A stretch of 64,000 nucleotides of DNA from Flaveria trinervia (lineage: Eukaryota > Streptophyta > Magnoliopsida > Asterales > Asteraceae), in the NCBI GenBank assembly GCA_025506515.1, contig JACCIX010000895.1, positions 199,501 through 263,500 of the forward strand. Reading direction: 5' to 3'. Positions 1 to 10,804 of this stretch are shown here, piece after piece. A program made the position numbers and the translations under genes. How positions within the stretch are numbered: position 1 is the first letter of the stretch; each line of letters begins with the position of its first letter. Below the pieces are notes generated by a model. That model was not told the origin of the DNA. It did no database searches and saw nothing but the letters and a program-made list of their open reading frames with translations.

Positions 1-1040
1 CAACCTAAAACTCCAAAGGTTTCCATCTCTTATCAGCATAACTCTTTGTCTGTCTCGCGCTGCAGCCATACGGTTCCGTATCTGTATAATCTTCTCAGTC
101 ATCTCATGAATTAACTCGGGACCTGTTATCTGACTATCACCAATTTCTGCCCAGCAAACTGGTGATCTACATTTTCTCCCTACAGCGCCTCGAAAGGTGC
201 TGCCTGTATGCTAGTATGATAACTATTGTTATAAGAAAACTCCACCAATGGCAGGTGAATTTTCCAGTTATTCCCGAAGTCAATCACAAAGCACGTAGCA
301 TATCTTCCAACGTTTGTATAGTACGCTCACTCTGACTATCCGTCTGTGGATGATATGCAGTACTCATATCCAACCGTGTACCAAAGATTTCTACAACGAT
401 TGCCAGAAATGTGACGTGAAACGAGCATCACGATCGGAAATAATTGAGATCGGTACACCATGTCTCGAAACGATCTCTTTAAGGTACAATCGGGTTAATT
501 TCTCCATCTTATCCGTTTCCTTAATTGCAAGGAAGTGAGCAGACTTTGTCAATCAATCCACAATAACCCATATAGTGTCACAACTAGTACTAGTCCGGGG
601 TAGCTTAGTAATAAAATCCATGGAGATTTGTTCCCATTTCCACATTGGAATCTCGGGTTGTTGTAACAGTCCGGATGGTTTTTGATATTCACTTTTACTT
701 TCGAGCAGGTCAAACACTTGCTCACATACGTAGCTACATCCGCTTTCATGTTGGGCCACCAATAGTGAGCCTTTAGGTCATGATACATCTTGTCGGATCC
801 ATGATGTATAGAATACTTAGATTTGTGTGCCTCGCTCATAACTAAATCTCTCAGATTTCCATGAACAGGCACCCAAAGTCTATCCATGAAATACCGAATT
901 CCATCCTCTTTCACCACTAGCTGTTTATCCATTCCCCTTAACGACTCAGAATCGATATTTTCTACTTTTAAAGCTTCTATCTGTGCCTCCTTAACTTGTT
1001 CGGGTAGTTGGGTACTGATAGTAAGTTGTAAAGCTCGCAC
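1..1040 (-). pseudogene. Integrase of element X, N-terminal zinc domain plus core, broken and partial
   Basis: This encodes the enzyme that inserts the cDNA into the chromosome. On the minus strand the HHCC zinc-binding domain is readable (histidine pair near SIHHG, cysteine pair in YVSKCLTC, about 750-860). The core follows, starting at MDFITKLP near 610, with a later STAYHP-like motif and SERTIQTLEDML near 310-350. Lesions: an in-frame TGA at 1044-1046 separates it from RNase H, a frame change falls near 680-700, and a TGA follows VIVD near 550. More stops occur in the left 300 bases. The C-terminal part runs off the window edge. The domain order RT-RNase H-integrase identifies Ty3/gypsy rather than Copia. 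Confidence 0.85.
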
Positions 1041-1043
1041 CCG

Positions 1044-1590
1044 TCAGGGTTTAGCTGTTTCCTTCCTGCTTAGGGCATCGGCAACTACGTTCGCCTTTCC
1101 CGGATGATACTTAATTGCGCAATCATAATCATTTAGTAGTTCCACCCAACGTCGCTGCCTCATATTCAACTCTTTTTGCTCGAAGATATGTTGAAGACTC
1201 TTGTGATCGGTGTAGATAGTGCACTTGGTACCGTACAAGTAATGTCTCCAGATCTTTAAAGCAAAAACTACTGCACCCAATTCTAAGTCATGGGTGGTAT
1301 AGTTCTTCTTATGAACCTTCAGTTGTCTCGAGGCGTAGGCTATCACCTTGTCTCGTTGCATCAAGACACAGCCCAATCCTTGAATGGATGCATCGCAATA
1401 CACCACAAAGTCATCTGTTCCCTCTGGTAATGCTAATATCGGGGCAGTACAGAGTTTTTGTTTTAATAATTGGAAAGCTGATTCTTGACTCTCAGTCCAT
1501 TTGTATGTCGTTCCTTTGTGAGTCAAGGCTGTGAGAGGTTGTGCGATCTTAGAAAATCCTTCTATGAATCGGCGGTAATATCCTGCTAAT
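1044..1590 (-). pseudogene. RNase H region of element X pol
   Basis: This is the RNase H part of the polyprotein, which degrades the RNA strand during reverse transcription. Visible catalytic landmarks are VVYCDASIQGLG (first Asp), DLELGAVVFAL (Glu), YTDHKSL (Asp) and VADALSR (last Asp), so the active-site set is complete. The upstream link to RT is broken by an apparent one-base loss near 1590: a G is missing in the codon before the conserved LAGYYRRFI segment. The downstream link to integrase is broken by a TGA at 1044-1046. It was once continuous with the ORFs on both sides. Confidence 0.87.
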
Positions 1591-4023
1591 CCAGAAGTTG
1601 TCTTATCTCACTTGGCGTTTTGGGTGTAGTCCAATTCTTTATCGCCTCAATTTTGGCAGGATCAACGTGTATTCCCTTCCCATTAACAATATGACCTAGG
1701 AATTGTACTTCTCTTATCCAAAAGTCACACTTTGAGAATTTAGCATACAGCAGCTCATTTTTCAACAATTCCAAGATCATTTGTAATTGCTCTTCATGCT
1801 CCTCCTTGGTCCTAGAATATATTAGTATATCATCGATAAACACAATGACAAACTGATCAAGATAGGGTTTGCACACGCGGTTCATGAGATCCATGAACAC
1901 AGCAGGTGCATTAGTCAACCCAAAAGGCATGACCAAGAACTCATAATGACCATAACGAGTACGAAACGCAGTCTTAGGAATGTCTTCTTCTCGAACTCTG
2001 AGTTGATGATAACCCGATCTCAAGTCAATCTTCGAGTAATAGCTTGATCCTTGAAGCTGATCAAACAAGTCGTCGATACGAGGTAAAGGGTATCGGTTCT
2101 TGACTGTTACTTTGTTTAACTCTCTATAATCGATGCACATCCGGAATGTGCCATCCTTCTTCTTAACAAAGAGAACAGGAGCTCCCCAAGGTGATGTACT
2201 AGGTCGAATAAAGCCCTTATCCAAAAGCTCCTGAAGTTGTGACGACAACTCCTGTAGTTCATTCGGTGCTAATCGATAAGGTGCCCTAGCAATCGGAGCT
2301 GCGCCGGGAGTCAACTCAATCTGGAATTCCACTTGGCGGTGAGGTGGTAATCCAAGAAGATCCTCTGGGAACACCTCCGGAAAGTCGCGTACTACAGGAA
2401 TATCCTCCATTCTCTTTTCTCCTGCCTGCTTATCGGTCACAAGTGCTAGGATAGCCACACGGCCCTTTCGTAACAACTTTTGGGCTTTCATGAATGAGAT
2501 GATGCCTATCACAGCGCCAATCCTATCACCTCTGATGGTAAGAATTTGGTCACCAACCGGAATCCGTATGATCTTCTCATGACATATGACTTCCGCTTGC
2601 TTGCTAGAGAGCCAATCCATGCCTATCACAACATCAAAACTCCCCAGCGTAACAGGCATGAGATCTATAGCGAAAGTATGACTAGCAAGTTCTATCTTAC
2701 GGTCTTTAAGGATATGCGTTACATGGATTTGTTTACCGTCGGCTAATTCCACAGTGTATTTAGATTCTAAAGCAGAGGGTATATCACTTAAAAGACTACA
2801 GAACTTTAAGGACACAAAACTCCTATCGGCTCCAGTATCAAATAGTACCGTAGCAAAACAACCATTAACAGGGAATCTACCAGTAACAGTTGTGGGATCA
2901 TTTAGAGCCTCACCTGAGCCAATGACGAAGGCTCTCCCCTTGGCTCCATCTTTATTGCTGCTATTTCCAGTACCATTTCCACCATTGTTGTTATTATTAC
3001 CATTGTTGTTGTTGTTACCATGGTTGTTGGTGTTGTTGTTGTTATTGTTGCCATTTCCGTTCCTCCTTAATTGTGGGCAGTTTCGCTTGTAATGCCCTTC
3101 TTTCCCACATTCAAAACAACCCTTGGGAGTTTCTTGAGGTTGTTGTGGCCTCCTCATCAGTTCACCACGACAATCCTTCGCATCGTGTCCAATTTTTCCA
3201 TAACGTTGACACTTGAAGCTATCACACCTTCCTATATGATGGTAATTACACCGAGTACACTTCGGATGTCTCCCACCATAACCACTGGGTCCTTGATTAT
3301 TTGCAGGCATCTGGTTGGAGTTACGGTTATTATCAAACCTCCGTTGCTGCTGAACCGGCTGTTGTTGCTGTTGAGATTGCGGTTGACCACTGGAAGATGA
3401 TGATGCTTTGGTGTTGTTAGCATTATCCCACTTCCTTTTGTTGTCGGGCACGCTTGCCACCGTGCCCCGTTTGGGTAGACGTCCTTGCTCCACGGCTTGG
3501 TCAGTTAGCCTGTGAGCTAGCTGGATGGCTTGCTGAATTGTGGCTGGATTGGAAGCAGTTACCATACTTTGGATTTTAGGTACCAATCCCTGTATGTAAT
3601 GCTCTATCCTTTTATGCACCTCATTCACCATTCCCGGGCACAAAGTTGCTAATTCATGAGTTCTGGTGGTGTAAGCCTCAATTTCCGAGCCTTGCATTTT
3701 CAGTTGCCAGAACTCCATCTCTAACTTCTGTACTTCGCTGCGAGGACAGTACTCCTCGGTCATCATTGCTTTGAACTCATCCCATGGAAGTCCATTTGCC
3801 ATCGCTTGTCCAAGCATCTGGACTTGCGCGTTCCACCAAGACAGAGCAGCACCCTCCAAAGTCCCGGTGGCATACTTTACTTGATCCGCTGGTGGACAGT
3901 TACATTTGAAGAAAACAGACTCAGTCTTCTCGAACCAGCGTACAAGCCCTACAGCACCCTCAGTATCGCTGTAGGTGTGTGGTTTACAGTCCATGAAGGA
4001 CTTGTAGGTACACACTGGTGGTC
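1586..4023 (-). pseudogene. Gag (main part), protease and reverse transcriptase of element X
   Basis: The longest reading frame of the window. In order it shows a gag segment with VRWFEKTESVF and ALSWWNAQVQ, a Gln/Asn-rich linker, two CCHC-type zinc knuckles (the second reads CFECGKEGHYKRNC), and an Asn/Gly-rich low-complexity stretch (about 2950-3060). An aspartic protease with FDTGADRSFVS follows, then RT with FIRPSTSPWGAPVLFVKKKD, the CIDYRELN motif and the catalytic FIDDILIY. RT ends in a frameshift near 1590. The frame can be read upstream to 4096, but 4024-4103 looks like an intron, so I take 4023 as the exon border. The AAC/GGT-rich linker produces long antisense leucine ORFs that are not genes. 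Confidence 0.9.
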
Positions 4024-4103
4024 CTGTTTTAACACAACACACATTAATCAGACATCCCCTATAGTTATAAAGAATATCATATTTATCTTCTGTCATTGTT
4101 TAC
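4024..4103 (-). other. Candidate 80-nt spliceosomal-type intron in X gag
   Basis: On the minus strand the segment starts GTAAACAATG after a CAG and ends TTAAAACAG before GAC, so it has canonical GT...AG ends and an A-rich body. Reading through it breaks the gag frame, since 80 is not a multiple of 3. Removing it joins the small-residue segment AAHAGQPAG to PPVCTYKSF in phase 1, the usual gag order before the conserved CTYK motif. The duplicated gag copy carries the same insert, with its 3' side before 23832 and its 5' side after 33570. The alternative is a small insertion or deletion lesion shared by both copies. Confidence 0.5.
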
Positions 4104-4146
4104 CTGCTGGCTGACCCGCGTGGGCAGCAGCCACTGCCGCCTGAAC
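4104..4146 (-). pseudogene. X gag coding piece between the A insertion site and the intron
   Basis: A short gag stretch rich in Ala, His, Gly, Gln and Pro (reads AAVAAAHAGQPAG on the minus strand). Its upstream end is the target-site duplication TGAAC at 4142-4146, next to element A. It continues the frame of 36606-36725. Confidence 0.7.
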
Positions 4147-7066
4147 TATCACACCCCAACCTTGACGGCGGAAATGTCGAGATGTGAGAGTTACGATTGT
4201 TCACAACCACATAACGCTATTATTAAATCCAAATATATTATTCATAAGTTTCAAAATTTCATTACAAGCATAAGTCTCAATAATGAAATAAGTTTCAACA
4301 TGAAATAACAAACATAATCATTTTGTTTATTAACTAGGTCCAAGTCCTAGAATATGCCAGCAACATAAGTTCACTTCAAACTTGGGGGTTTTCCTGAAAC
4401 ATGATAAAAATAAAAGGTCAACTATAAATAGTTGGTGAGTTTCCAAGGTTTTCATACATAATATGAAAAGGTTACAAGTAGCAATTCATGTCATAGGTTA
4501 TAAGCTAGTAAGGTTATAGAACACATATCGTTACAACCAAACCTCGACTTGATTACAAGTATAAAAGATTGGCTACGTGTATTTGGTTCCCTAGTGCACA
4601 AGCATACGGCTCCTAGGAGTCGGCAATACATCGACTTTAGCACCAAATAGGCTTGTCAGGCCCAAAGATCTAAGACGTCGGCAGGCTAGCAATAGTTAAT
4701 GATTGTAAACAAACTATGTATCTCATATAATTACTTACAACACACAAATAACCATGACAAAATATAAAGATGAATTGCAAGTGCATTACAAGTCTCAAAC
4801 GTTTATAAGTGTACGCTGTATAAGTATCATGTTTCACCCCAAAATAGTGTGAAAAATGTAAAAAGGGGCAAGGAAAACTCACAGTGATAAAGGCATTACA
4901 AGATGATAATAAAAGATTACAAGACAAATCCAAAGTGTCCATTACAAGCACCTAAATATATATATATTACAAGATAAAGATTAAGGTTAAAATTAAGGTT
5001 AACGTTCAATAAGAATTAGGGTTTTGATAGATTTAAAGGTTTTTGATAAGTAATAAGTTCATAAAGTAATTAATTACATTTTTAACCATTAGAAGAATTA
5101 TATATATAAATATTTTAGAAATGTCTTCAAGTATAATATTGATAAGATTTACTATTAATAGAACTTTATAATTATTAACATTTTGATTAATAATAAATTA
5201 TTAATCTACACCCTTAATTAGTATATATATATATATAAATATATTTCAAGGTTAAGTTCAAAGATAACATTAACGATTACTAGGGTTTCCAATAAGAATT
5301 TGAGGTTTTTAATAACTAAACAGGATTAATAAATCAAACATGTTTTAATCAAATAAAAAAAGAAAGAAAAAGAAACATATATATCATTTTAATAATTTAA
5401 TATGGAGAGGAAAAGAAATCTTTTATAATAATTTTGTGAGATTTAATTATAAAATGTAAGTAAATTTTATAATTATCAGGATTAAACTATATTTAAAGAT
5501 AACCTTTTGACCAATAATAATTAGTGATTTAAACTTTTATTTAACATCTATTTTTGAAAAAGAAAACATAGCCTAAATATGACATTTGTTAAAGAAATTT
5601 TATAAAAAATATATGATTTAATAAATTACAGAAAATAATTAAATGTTTTTTTAAATAATTAAAATTTTATAAACTGGTGTTTTATAATTATTAGAAATTT
5701 TCCATAATTTTTTAAAGGCTGAAAAGCTTTAAAAAATAGGGTTGAGGGTGCCCGGGTTTGAACCCGGGACCCCAAGGTTGTGAGGGTGGGTGAGTAACAA
5801 TAGACCAGGGCCGAAGCCATGCTAAGAAATGGTTTTAATTGTTAAAAACATAACTGTAAAGAAACCCCAATTCCTTATGAACCCTAATTCCACAATCCTC
5901 GAAATTGAACCTGGATTCGTTAATGTAAGAGCCTGAATTCATGGGGCTTTTGTTCTCCATAGAGAGACGAGTGGAAAGATGTATCCAATTACCCGATTCG
6001 ATTTGCAACGATGTCAAGGGCAAGCGAAGAACAATCTGTAACCGTAAGTAATCAATGGATGAACAATCCTCAATGGTAACCAAATTAAACTTTTGGGTAG
6101 CTTCTGGAACAAATGAGAAACGAAAGCCCTTTGCCAATTTGTGATGATGTTGAGGAGAAAGTGGGGCTTGATCACGTTGCAGTTCGTGGGTGAAAAATGA
6201 ATCGAAGAAGATGATTTTGTTTATTTCAAGTGAAATTGATGTTGTCAATAAATTCGAAATGATTACTCAAGCGTTTTTGTTCGTTTAATTTGTTTATTAT
6301 GATGATTTACGTACGTAACGGCTTTGAGAGTCCAAGAATCATTCGGTTACAAGTAGAAGCCATCAATACATTGATTAAAACGTAATTAAAGAACATATAT
6401 AGGTTCGAAACGGTTTTACGATTGTGTTGGTGTGTTTTGGGCTCAAAATTGAGGCTTAAAACCCGGTTTTTTCACCTCGCCGGAACTGCGGCCGGACTTG
6501 TGGCCGGAGCACGGCCGGAAAATCGGGAAAGAAACTTGTTTTTGTTTTTTTTTAAATTACACAAATGGTCCCTGAGATTTCCAAGAGTTGACACTTGAGT
6601 TTTAAAGTTTGCTTAAGTTTTAATAATTTACAGATTAACCCCTGAAGTTTTGAAGTTTTATTATTTCATGTTCAAAACTTTCATTTTAAGTTCTAAATTT
6701 AACATAAAGGCCTCCTTAATTAAGCTTTAAGTTTAATATTTTATTTTTAGTATAAATATATATTTATAACTTAACAATTATTTAACTTTCATAAATTATT
6801 TAAATTATTATTATTATTAATATTACAACTTTTATTACGATTATTATTGTTATTGTTATTATTATTGTTATAATAATAATAATATTATTATTTTAAGATT
6901 AAAATCACTTTAAGTGTTATAACATTAAACAACATTACACCCTTTTAATACTATTGTTATTAATTATCAACCATAATAGGTCCTCAAGGTTTCAAAACGA
7001 CATAAAAGGTCCTTTTAAAACTTAACGAAGTTAACCTTTTAAGTTAACAAAATACGAGATGTTACA
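4147..7066 (-). repeat. 3' LTR of element A
   Basis: A 2.9 kb LTR. On the plus strand it begins TATCACACCCC, where the other A/Z ends begin TGTCACACCCC, so this copy has a G to A change in its terminal TG. It ends GAGATGTTACA. It matches the start of the 5' LTR at 13925 and the solo LTR at 33669 over long stretches. The minus-strand start TGTAACATCTCG is shared with both LTRs of Z. Confidence 0.92.
5730..5825 (-). ncRNA. tRNA-like Pol III cassette in A 3' LTR
   Basis: On the minus strand an A-box-like TGGTCTATTG lies at tRNA spacing before a B box GGTTCAAACCC. The B box sits in a perfect GC-rich palindrome (CCCGGG...CCCGGG), and a T6 run follows about 10 nt after the unit. No acceptor stem forms, so it is not a tRNA gene; it looks like the head of a SINE or an internal Pol III promoter. 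The same unit sits in all other A, Z and B LTRs of the window. Confidence 0.55.
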
Positions 7067-7079
7067 GTCTCCCCAACTT
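7067..7079 (-). promoter_or_regulatory. Polypurine tract of element A
   Basis: Minus strand AAGTTGGGGAGAC directly before the LTR start TGTAACATC. The identical tract precedes the 3' LTR of Z. It would prime plus-strand DNA synthesis. Confidence 0.75.
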
Positions 7080-7332
7080 AAAAGAATTTCGTCCCGAAAT
7101 TAAAAATGAACTTAGATGAACAAAGGAATTATAATGAAAAGGTAAGTGTTCAACGAACAATGTTTGTCGTTTAATTACAGATGAAACGCTTCACTTTATG
7201 GAGTCTTTCAAGTCTCTTGGCATAACATATGTCAACTTGAACTCTTCCAGTGAAGTTCGAGACGTTTTGAAAGGAAACGTTGAAAATGATGACGAGTTAC
7301 CATGGTATGTTAGACTTACAAGTAGAGGTGTA

Positions 7333-7657
7333 CAAACCGGTTCGGGTCCCAAACCGAAACCGGTTTGGTCAAACTCGGTCAAAACCGGTTTGGCCCCAAA
7401 CCGGTTCGGGTTCAAACCGGTTTCAAACGCTAAAAACCCAAACCTATCAAACCGGTTTGGGTCGGTTTGGAACCGGTTCGGGCCCAAACCGGTTCGGGTC
7501 CCAAACCGAAACCGGTTTGGTCAAACTCGGTCAAAACCGGTTTGGCCCCAAACCGGTTCGGGTTCAAACCGGTTTCAAACGCTAAAAACCCAAACCTATC
7601 AAACCGGTTTGGGTCGGTTTGGAACCGGTTCGGGCCCAAACCGGTTCGGCCCAAACC

Positions 7658-7660
<3 letters not shown>
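7333..7660. repeat. Left subterminal repeats of the hAT element
   Basis: Dense variants of AACCGGTTTGG and AACCGGTTCGGG in both orientations, including a duplicated block of about 170 bp (near 7333-7500 and 7500-7660). These are typical of transposase-binding subterminal repeats of hAT elements. They create long Pro/Asn/Arg-rich reading frames on both strands that are not genes. A run of about 32 T follows at 7660-7691. Confidence 0.85.
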
Positions 7661-7692
<32 letters not shown>

Positions 7693-8187
7693 TTATATTC
7701 AAACGAAATTTTAAACTTTTAATTAAAACATAAATATTTATAACATTTTTATATAATTTATATAATTTAAAAGAATTTATATAATTTAAACAATTTATAA
7801 CATTTATAAACATTTAAAACATTTAAACAATTTAAACATTTAAACGATTTAAACGATTTAAACATTTAAACGATTTAAACGATTAAACAATTTATAACAT
7901 TATAAACATATATATATATATACTATTATTAACATTTATAAACAATTTAAGCATTTTAACAATTAATAACATTTAAACAATTTATATCATTTATAAACAA
8001 TTTAAACATTTTAACAATTCGTAACATTTAAATAATTTAAACATTTAAAACTAAACATTTAACATAGTCGTTTCTTCGTTCGTATTATACTTGTACGTTT
8101 ATTCCTCGCCACCAGAACCGGAACTGTTACGAAGGTAGTCATCATATGCCGCTTCATCATCAGTCATTCCTGGTGTCAATCCGCTCT

Positions 8188-10183
8188 CTACCTCGTCCTC
8201 GTATATTCTGCTTCGTATTCCAGTTCTCCTTCAAGCGATCGTTTGTCTTGTACTCTTTCCGCGGCATCCAAATAATCTTTCAAGCAAATTGACATTTCAA
8301 CTGCTTGTGGAGTGAGTCGAGTTCGTCTGATTGATATAATCCTGCCACTAACAGAAAAAGCAGATTCCGAAGCTACCGTAGAAGCTTGGACGGTTAGTAA
8401 ATCTCGGGCCATGGTGGATAGGATGGGAAATTGATCTTCCTTACCTTTCCACCAAGCCAACAAGTCAAAAATTTTAAATTCATGTGGAGTCATGGTCGAT
8501 AAAAAGTTTGTAAGACCATACCTCCCGAGTTCACTACTCGGAGTGTTACCACGTTGACGTTTATTACATTCATCCCTTAAAGTATTATATAAATCAAACA
8601 TTGGATCATTCGAACATTCGGCATTTGCCGCATGCCTTAAAGAATCATGGATTTGTGATGTTTCCCCGTATTTTAATAAATAAACATCATACATTTGTTG
8701 TAATTGTTTGTTGAAAGTCGCTTTTAAAGTTTTACTATACATTGGTTTACCAACTTCTAAATCCAAATTAAAAGTAATTTTATCAAGTAAAGTTTCAACC
8801 CCCGACAAATTTAAACAAGGGTTTAAAGCAGCGGCACATGTAATAACGGGAGGCATTTCTTCAAAATATTTTTTAAGTTTTTGTTTCATTGGCGGTATCA
8901 TATCGGAATAAGGTCTACCCCTACACGACAATTCATTTAATTTTGAAGTCATTAAATAAATTTGGTGTAGTACCAACGGACTCGTTGGGTAATAAACTCC
9001 AGAAAGACATGTAGTTGCATTTTTAAAAACTTGAAGCATTTTTGTTACTTCTTCGATGATGGCCCAGCCCGATGGATGGTAAGAATTTGCCTTTCCCTGA
9101 CTTACCAAACTATTATGAAAGGCTATTAAACTTTCTTTTTGTTCAATAGCCTTTTCAAACATGTTACATGTGGAATTCCATCGTGTTGGTACGTCCAATT
9201 CGGACCTAAACATTTAGTATTTGCGTCTTTACAAAACTTGCGATATTTAGTATATCTTTGGTTGTTACTAAAAATATCACGTAACATTCTTTTAAAACAA
9301 TCTTTAATTGTTTCAATCGTTTTTAAACCGTCTTGCACGGCTAAGTTTATGATGTGCGCAACACATCGACTATGAAAAAACACACCCTCACATATTGGTT
9401 TATATTTTAATTTCAAATGATCTATCGCAAGAGTGTTGTTTGAAGCATTATCAAAAGATATAGAAAATATTTTGTTTTCTAATTTATACGTTTGAATAAC
9501 TTTATCAATAAGATAAAAAATGTTTTGGCCGGTGTGAGGATAATCAAACAATTCAAACGCAATCGTACGTTTCATCATTTGCCACGAATCGGGTTCAACC
9601 CAATGGGCGGTGACACAAATGTACGAGTCCGGTGAACCGTGAGGTGTCGACCAAACATCACTAGTTAAGTTAACACCGGTTTGTAAATTTTCAAAATAAG
9701 ATATTAATTCATTTTTAGCTTTTTTCCACATTTTTAAACAATCTCTTCGAAGAGTAGCACGAATTACATTGGTGTAACGAGGTTGGAGAGTTCGTTGAAT
9801 GAGTCGAGTCAAACGTTCGTTGTCGAAATGTTTGAATGGCAAGCTTTCTTGAATTACAAATTGCGCCATTTGCTCCCGAACCGCATCAACGTTATAAGCC
9901 CAAATATTTCCTTCGTTTGTCATCGAAGCTTGACCTTGAGAAGGTTCACCTTTTAACGCTCTACAATATTTATTTGCAATATGGTTTTTCAACGTTGTGT
10001 TTGCATCTTTTTGAAAAACTTATGACAAAACTTGCAACGAGCCTTGTTTGGACCGCTAGCCATTTGACATAAATCGTAATTGCACCATACTTCGGGGTTC
10101 CTATTCGTAGAAAGGATTGCTATCACCACGTTGCTTGAAGACGCTTCACAACCAATGGATGATTGAGCACTTGTTGAAGCCAT
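8188..10183 (-). pseudogene. hAT transposase, frameshifted (BED finger, RNase H-like core, dimerization domain)
   Basis: A cut-and-paste transposase of the plant hAT superfamily. The start at 10183 reads MASTSAQSSIGC and leads into a BED zinc finger (CKFCHKFF, then HIANKYC in another frame). The core (9992-9126) shows LTSDVWSTPHGSPDSYICVT, SISFDNASNN and SRCVAHIINLAVQDGL. The C-terminal part (9213-8188) shows VPTRWNSTCNMFE, ASTVASESAFSVSGRIISIR with the catalytic Glu region, and the hAT dimerization segment. Two frame changes break it: one within the BED finger near 9990-10010 and one near 9200, just before the TRWNST motif. The length of about 650 residues fits the family. The copy is inactive but recent enough to read easily. 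Confidence 0.9.
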
Positions 10184-10414
10184 TTCAGAGATTTTTGTGA
10201 GAGCGTTTTTGAGAGCGTTTTAAACGAAAGTATTTGTGGAGAGCGTTTTTGAGAGCGTTTTTGAGATTTTTGAGAGTAGAGAGTGTTATAAGTTGTTGTG
10301 ATTCAACCAAAACATCAAATACATATATATAGTAACCTAGTGGGGGTATAATGGTAAGAAAACATCAAAAAAACGGTCAAAAATTGCAAAAAACGGCTAT
10401 ATAGCCGTTGGGTA

Positions 10415-10785
10415 ACGGTAACCGGTTTGAAAACCGGTTTGGGTGACCGGTTTGAAAACCGGTTTGAAAACCGGTTTGGGTGACCGGTTTGAAAACCGTT
10501 TGGGTGACCGGTTTGAAAACCGGTTTGGGTGACCGGTTTGAAAACCGGTTTGGGTGACCGGTTTGAAAACCGGTTTGGGTGACCGGTTTGGAACCGGTTT
10601 GGGACCGGTTTGGAACCGGTTTGAAAACCGGTTCGGTTTGAAAACCGGTTTGGAACGTCGAAGTGATAAACCGGTCAAGAACCGGCGGTTCGGGCCCGGT
10701 TTGAAAACCGGTTTGGGCCAAACCGGTTGGGCCTCAAACCGGTTCCGGTTTTTTTGGCCGAACCGGTTCCCGAACCGGTTTTTTT
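10415..10785. repeat. Right subterminal repeats of the hAT element
   Basis: About a dozen copies of a unit close to GACCGGTTTGAAAACCGG, period about 25-27 bp, then CCGGTT runs up to the right terminal inverted repeat. The unit differs from the left end, where TTCGGG variants dominate. The apparent proline-rich ORFs here are read-through of the repeat. Confidence 0.85.
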
Positions 10786-10804
10786 GGCCACCTCTACTTA
10801 CTAG

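Larger units (their letters stand above)
7323..10796 (-). mobile_element. hAT transposon inside element A
   Basis: A 3.47 kb element with short terminal inverted repeats (TAGAGGTGTAC at the left; TAGAGGTGGCC read inward from the right). It is flanked by 8-bp duplications, CTTACAAG (7315-7322) and CTTACTAG (10797-10804), with one mismatch. Z keeps the uninterrupted site (CTTGTAAG near 30223), which proves the boundaries. The transposase gene is on the minus strand and broken. Both ends are filled with CCGGTTTG-type subterminal repeats. Confidence 0.93.

Noticed and set aside
2754..3092. Leucine-rich ORF on the plus strand that looks like a signal peptide or membrane protein
   Set aside because: Antisense of the Asn-rich linker of X gag.
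4670..4951. 93-residue ORF repeated at 34192-34473
   Set aside because: Part of the conserved LTR core; repeated only because the LTR is duplicated.
5835..6248. 137-residue ORF in the A LTR, shorter copy at 35511-35765
   Set aside because: Lies in LTR sequence absent from Z and is cut by a stop in the sister copy; no domain recognised.
7191..7813. Several overlapping ORFs rich in Pro-Asn-Arg-Phe on both strands
   Set aside because: They are translations of the hAT subterminal CCGGTTTG repeats and exist in every frame; no codon bias or domain.
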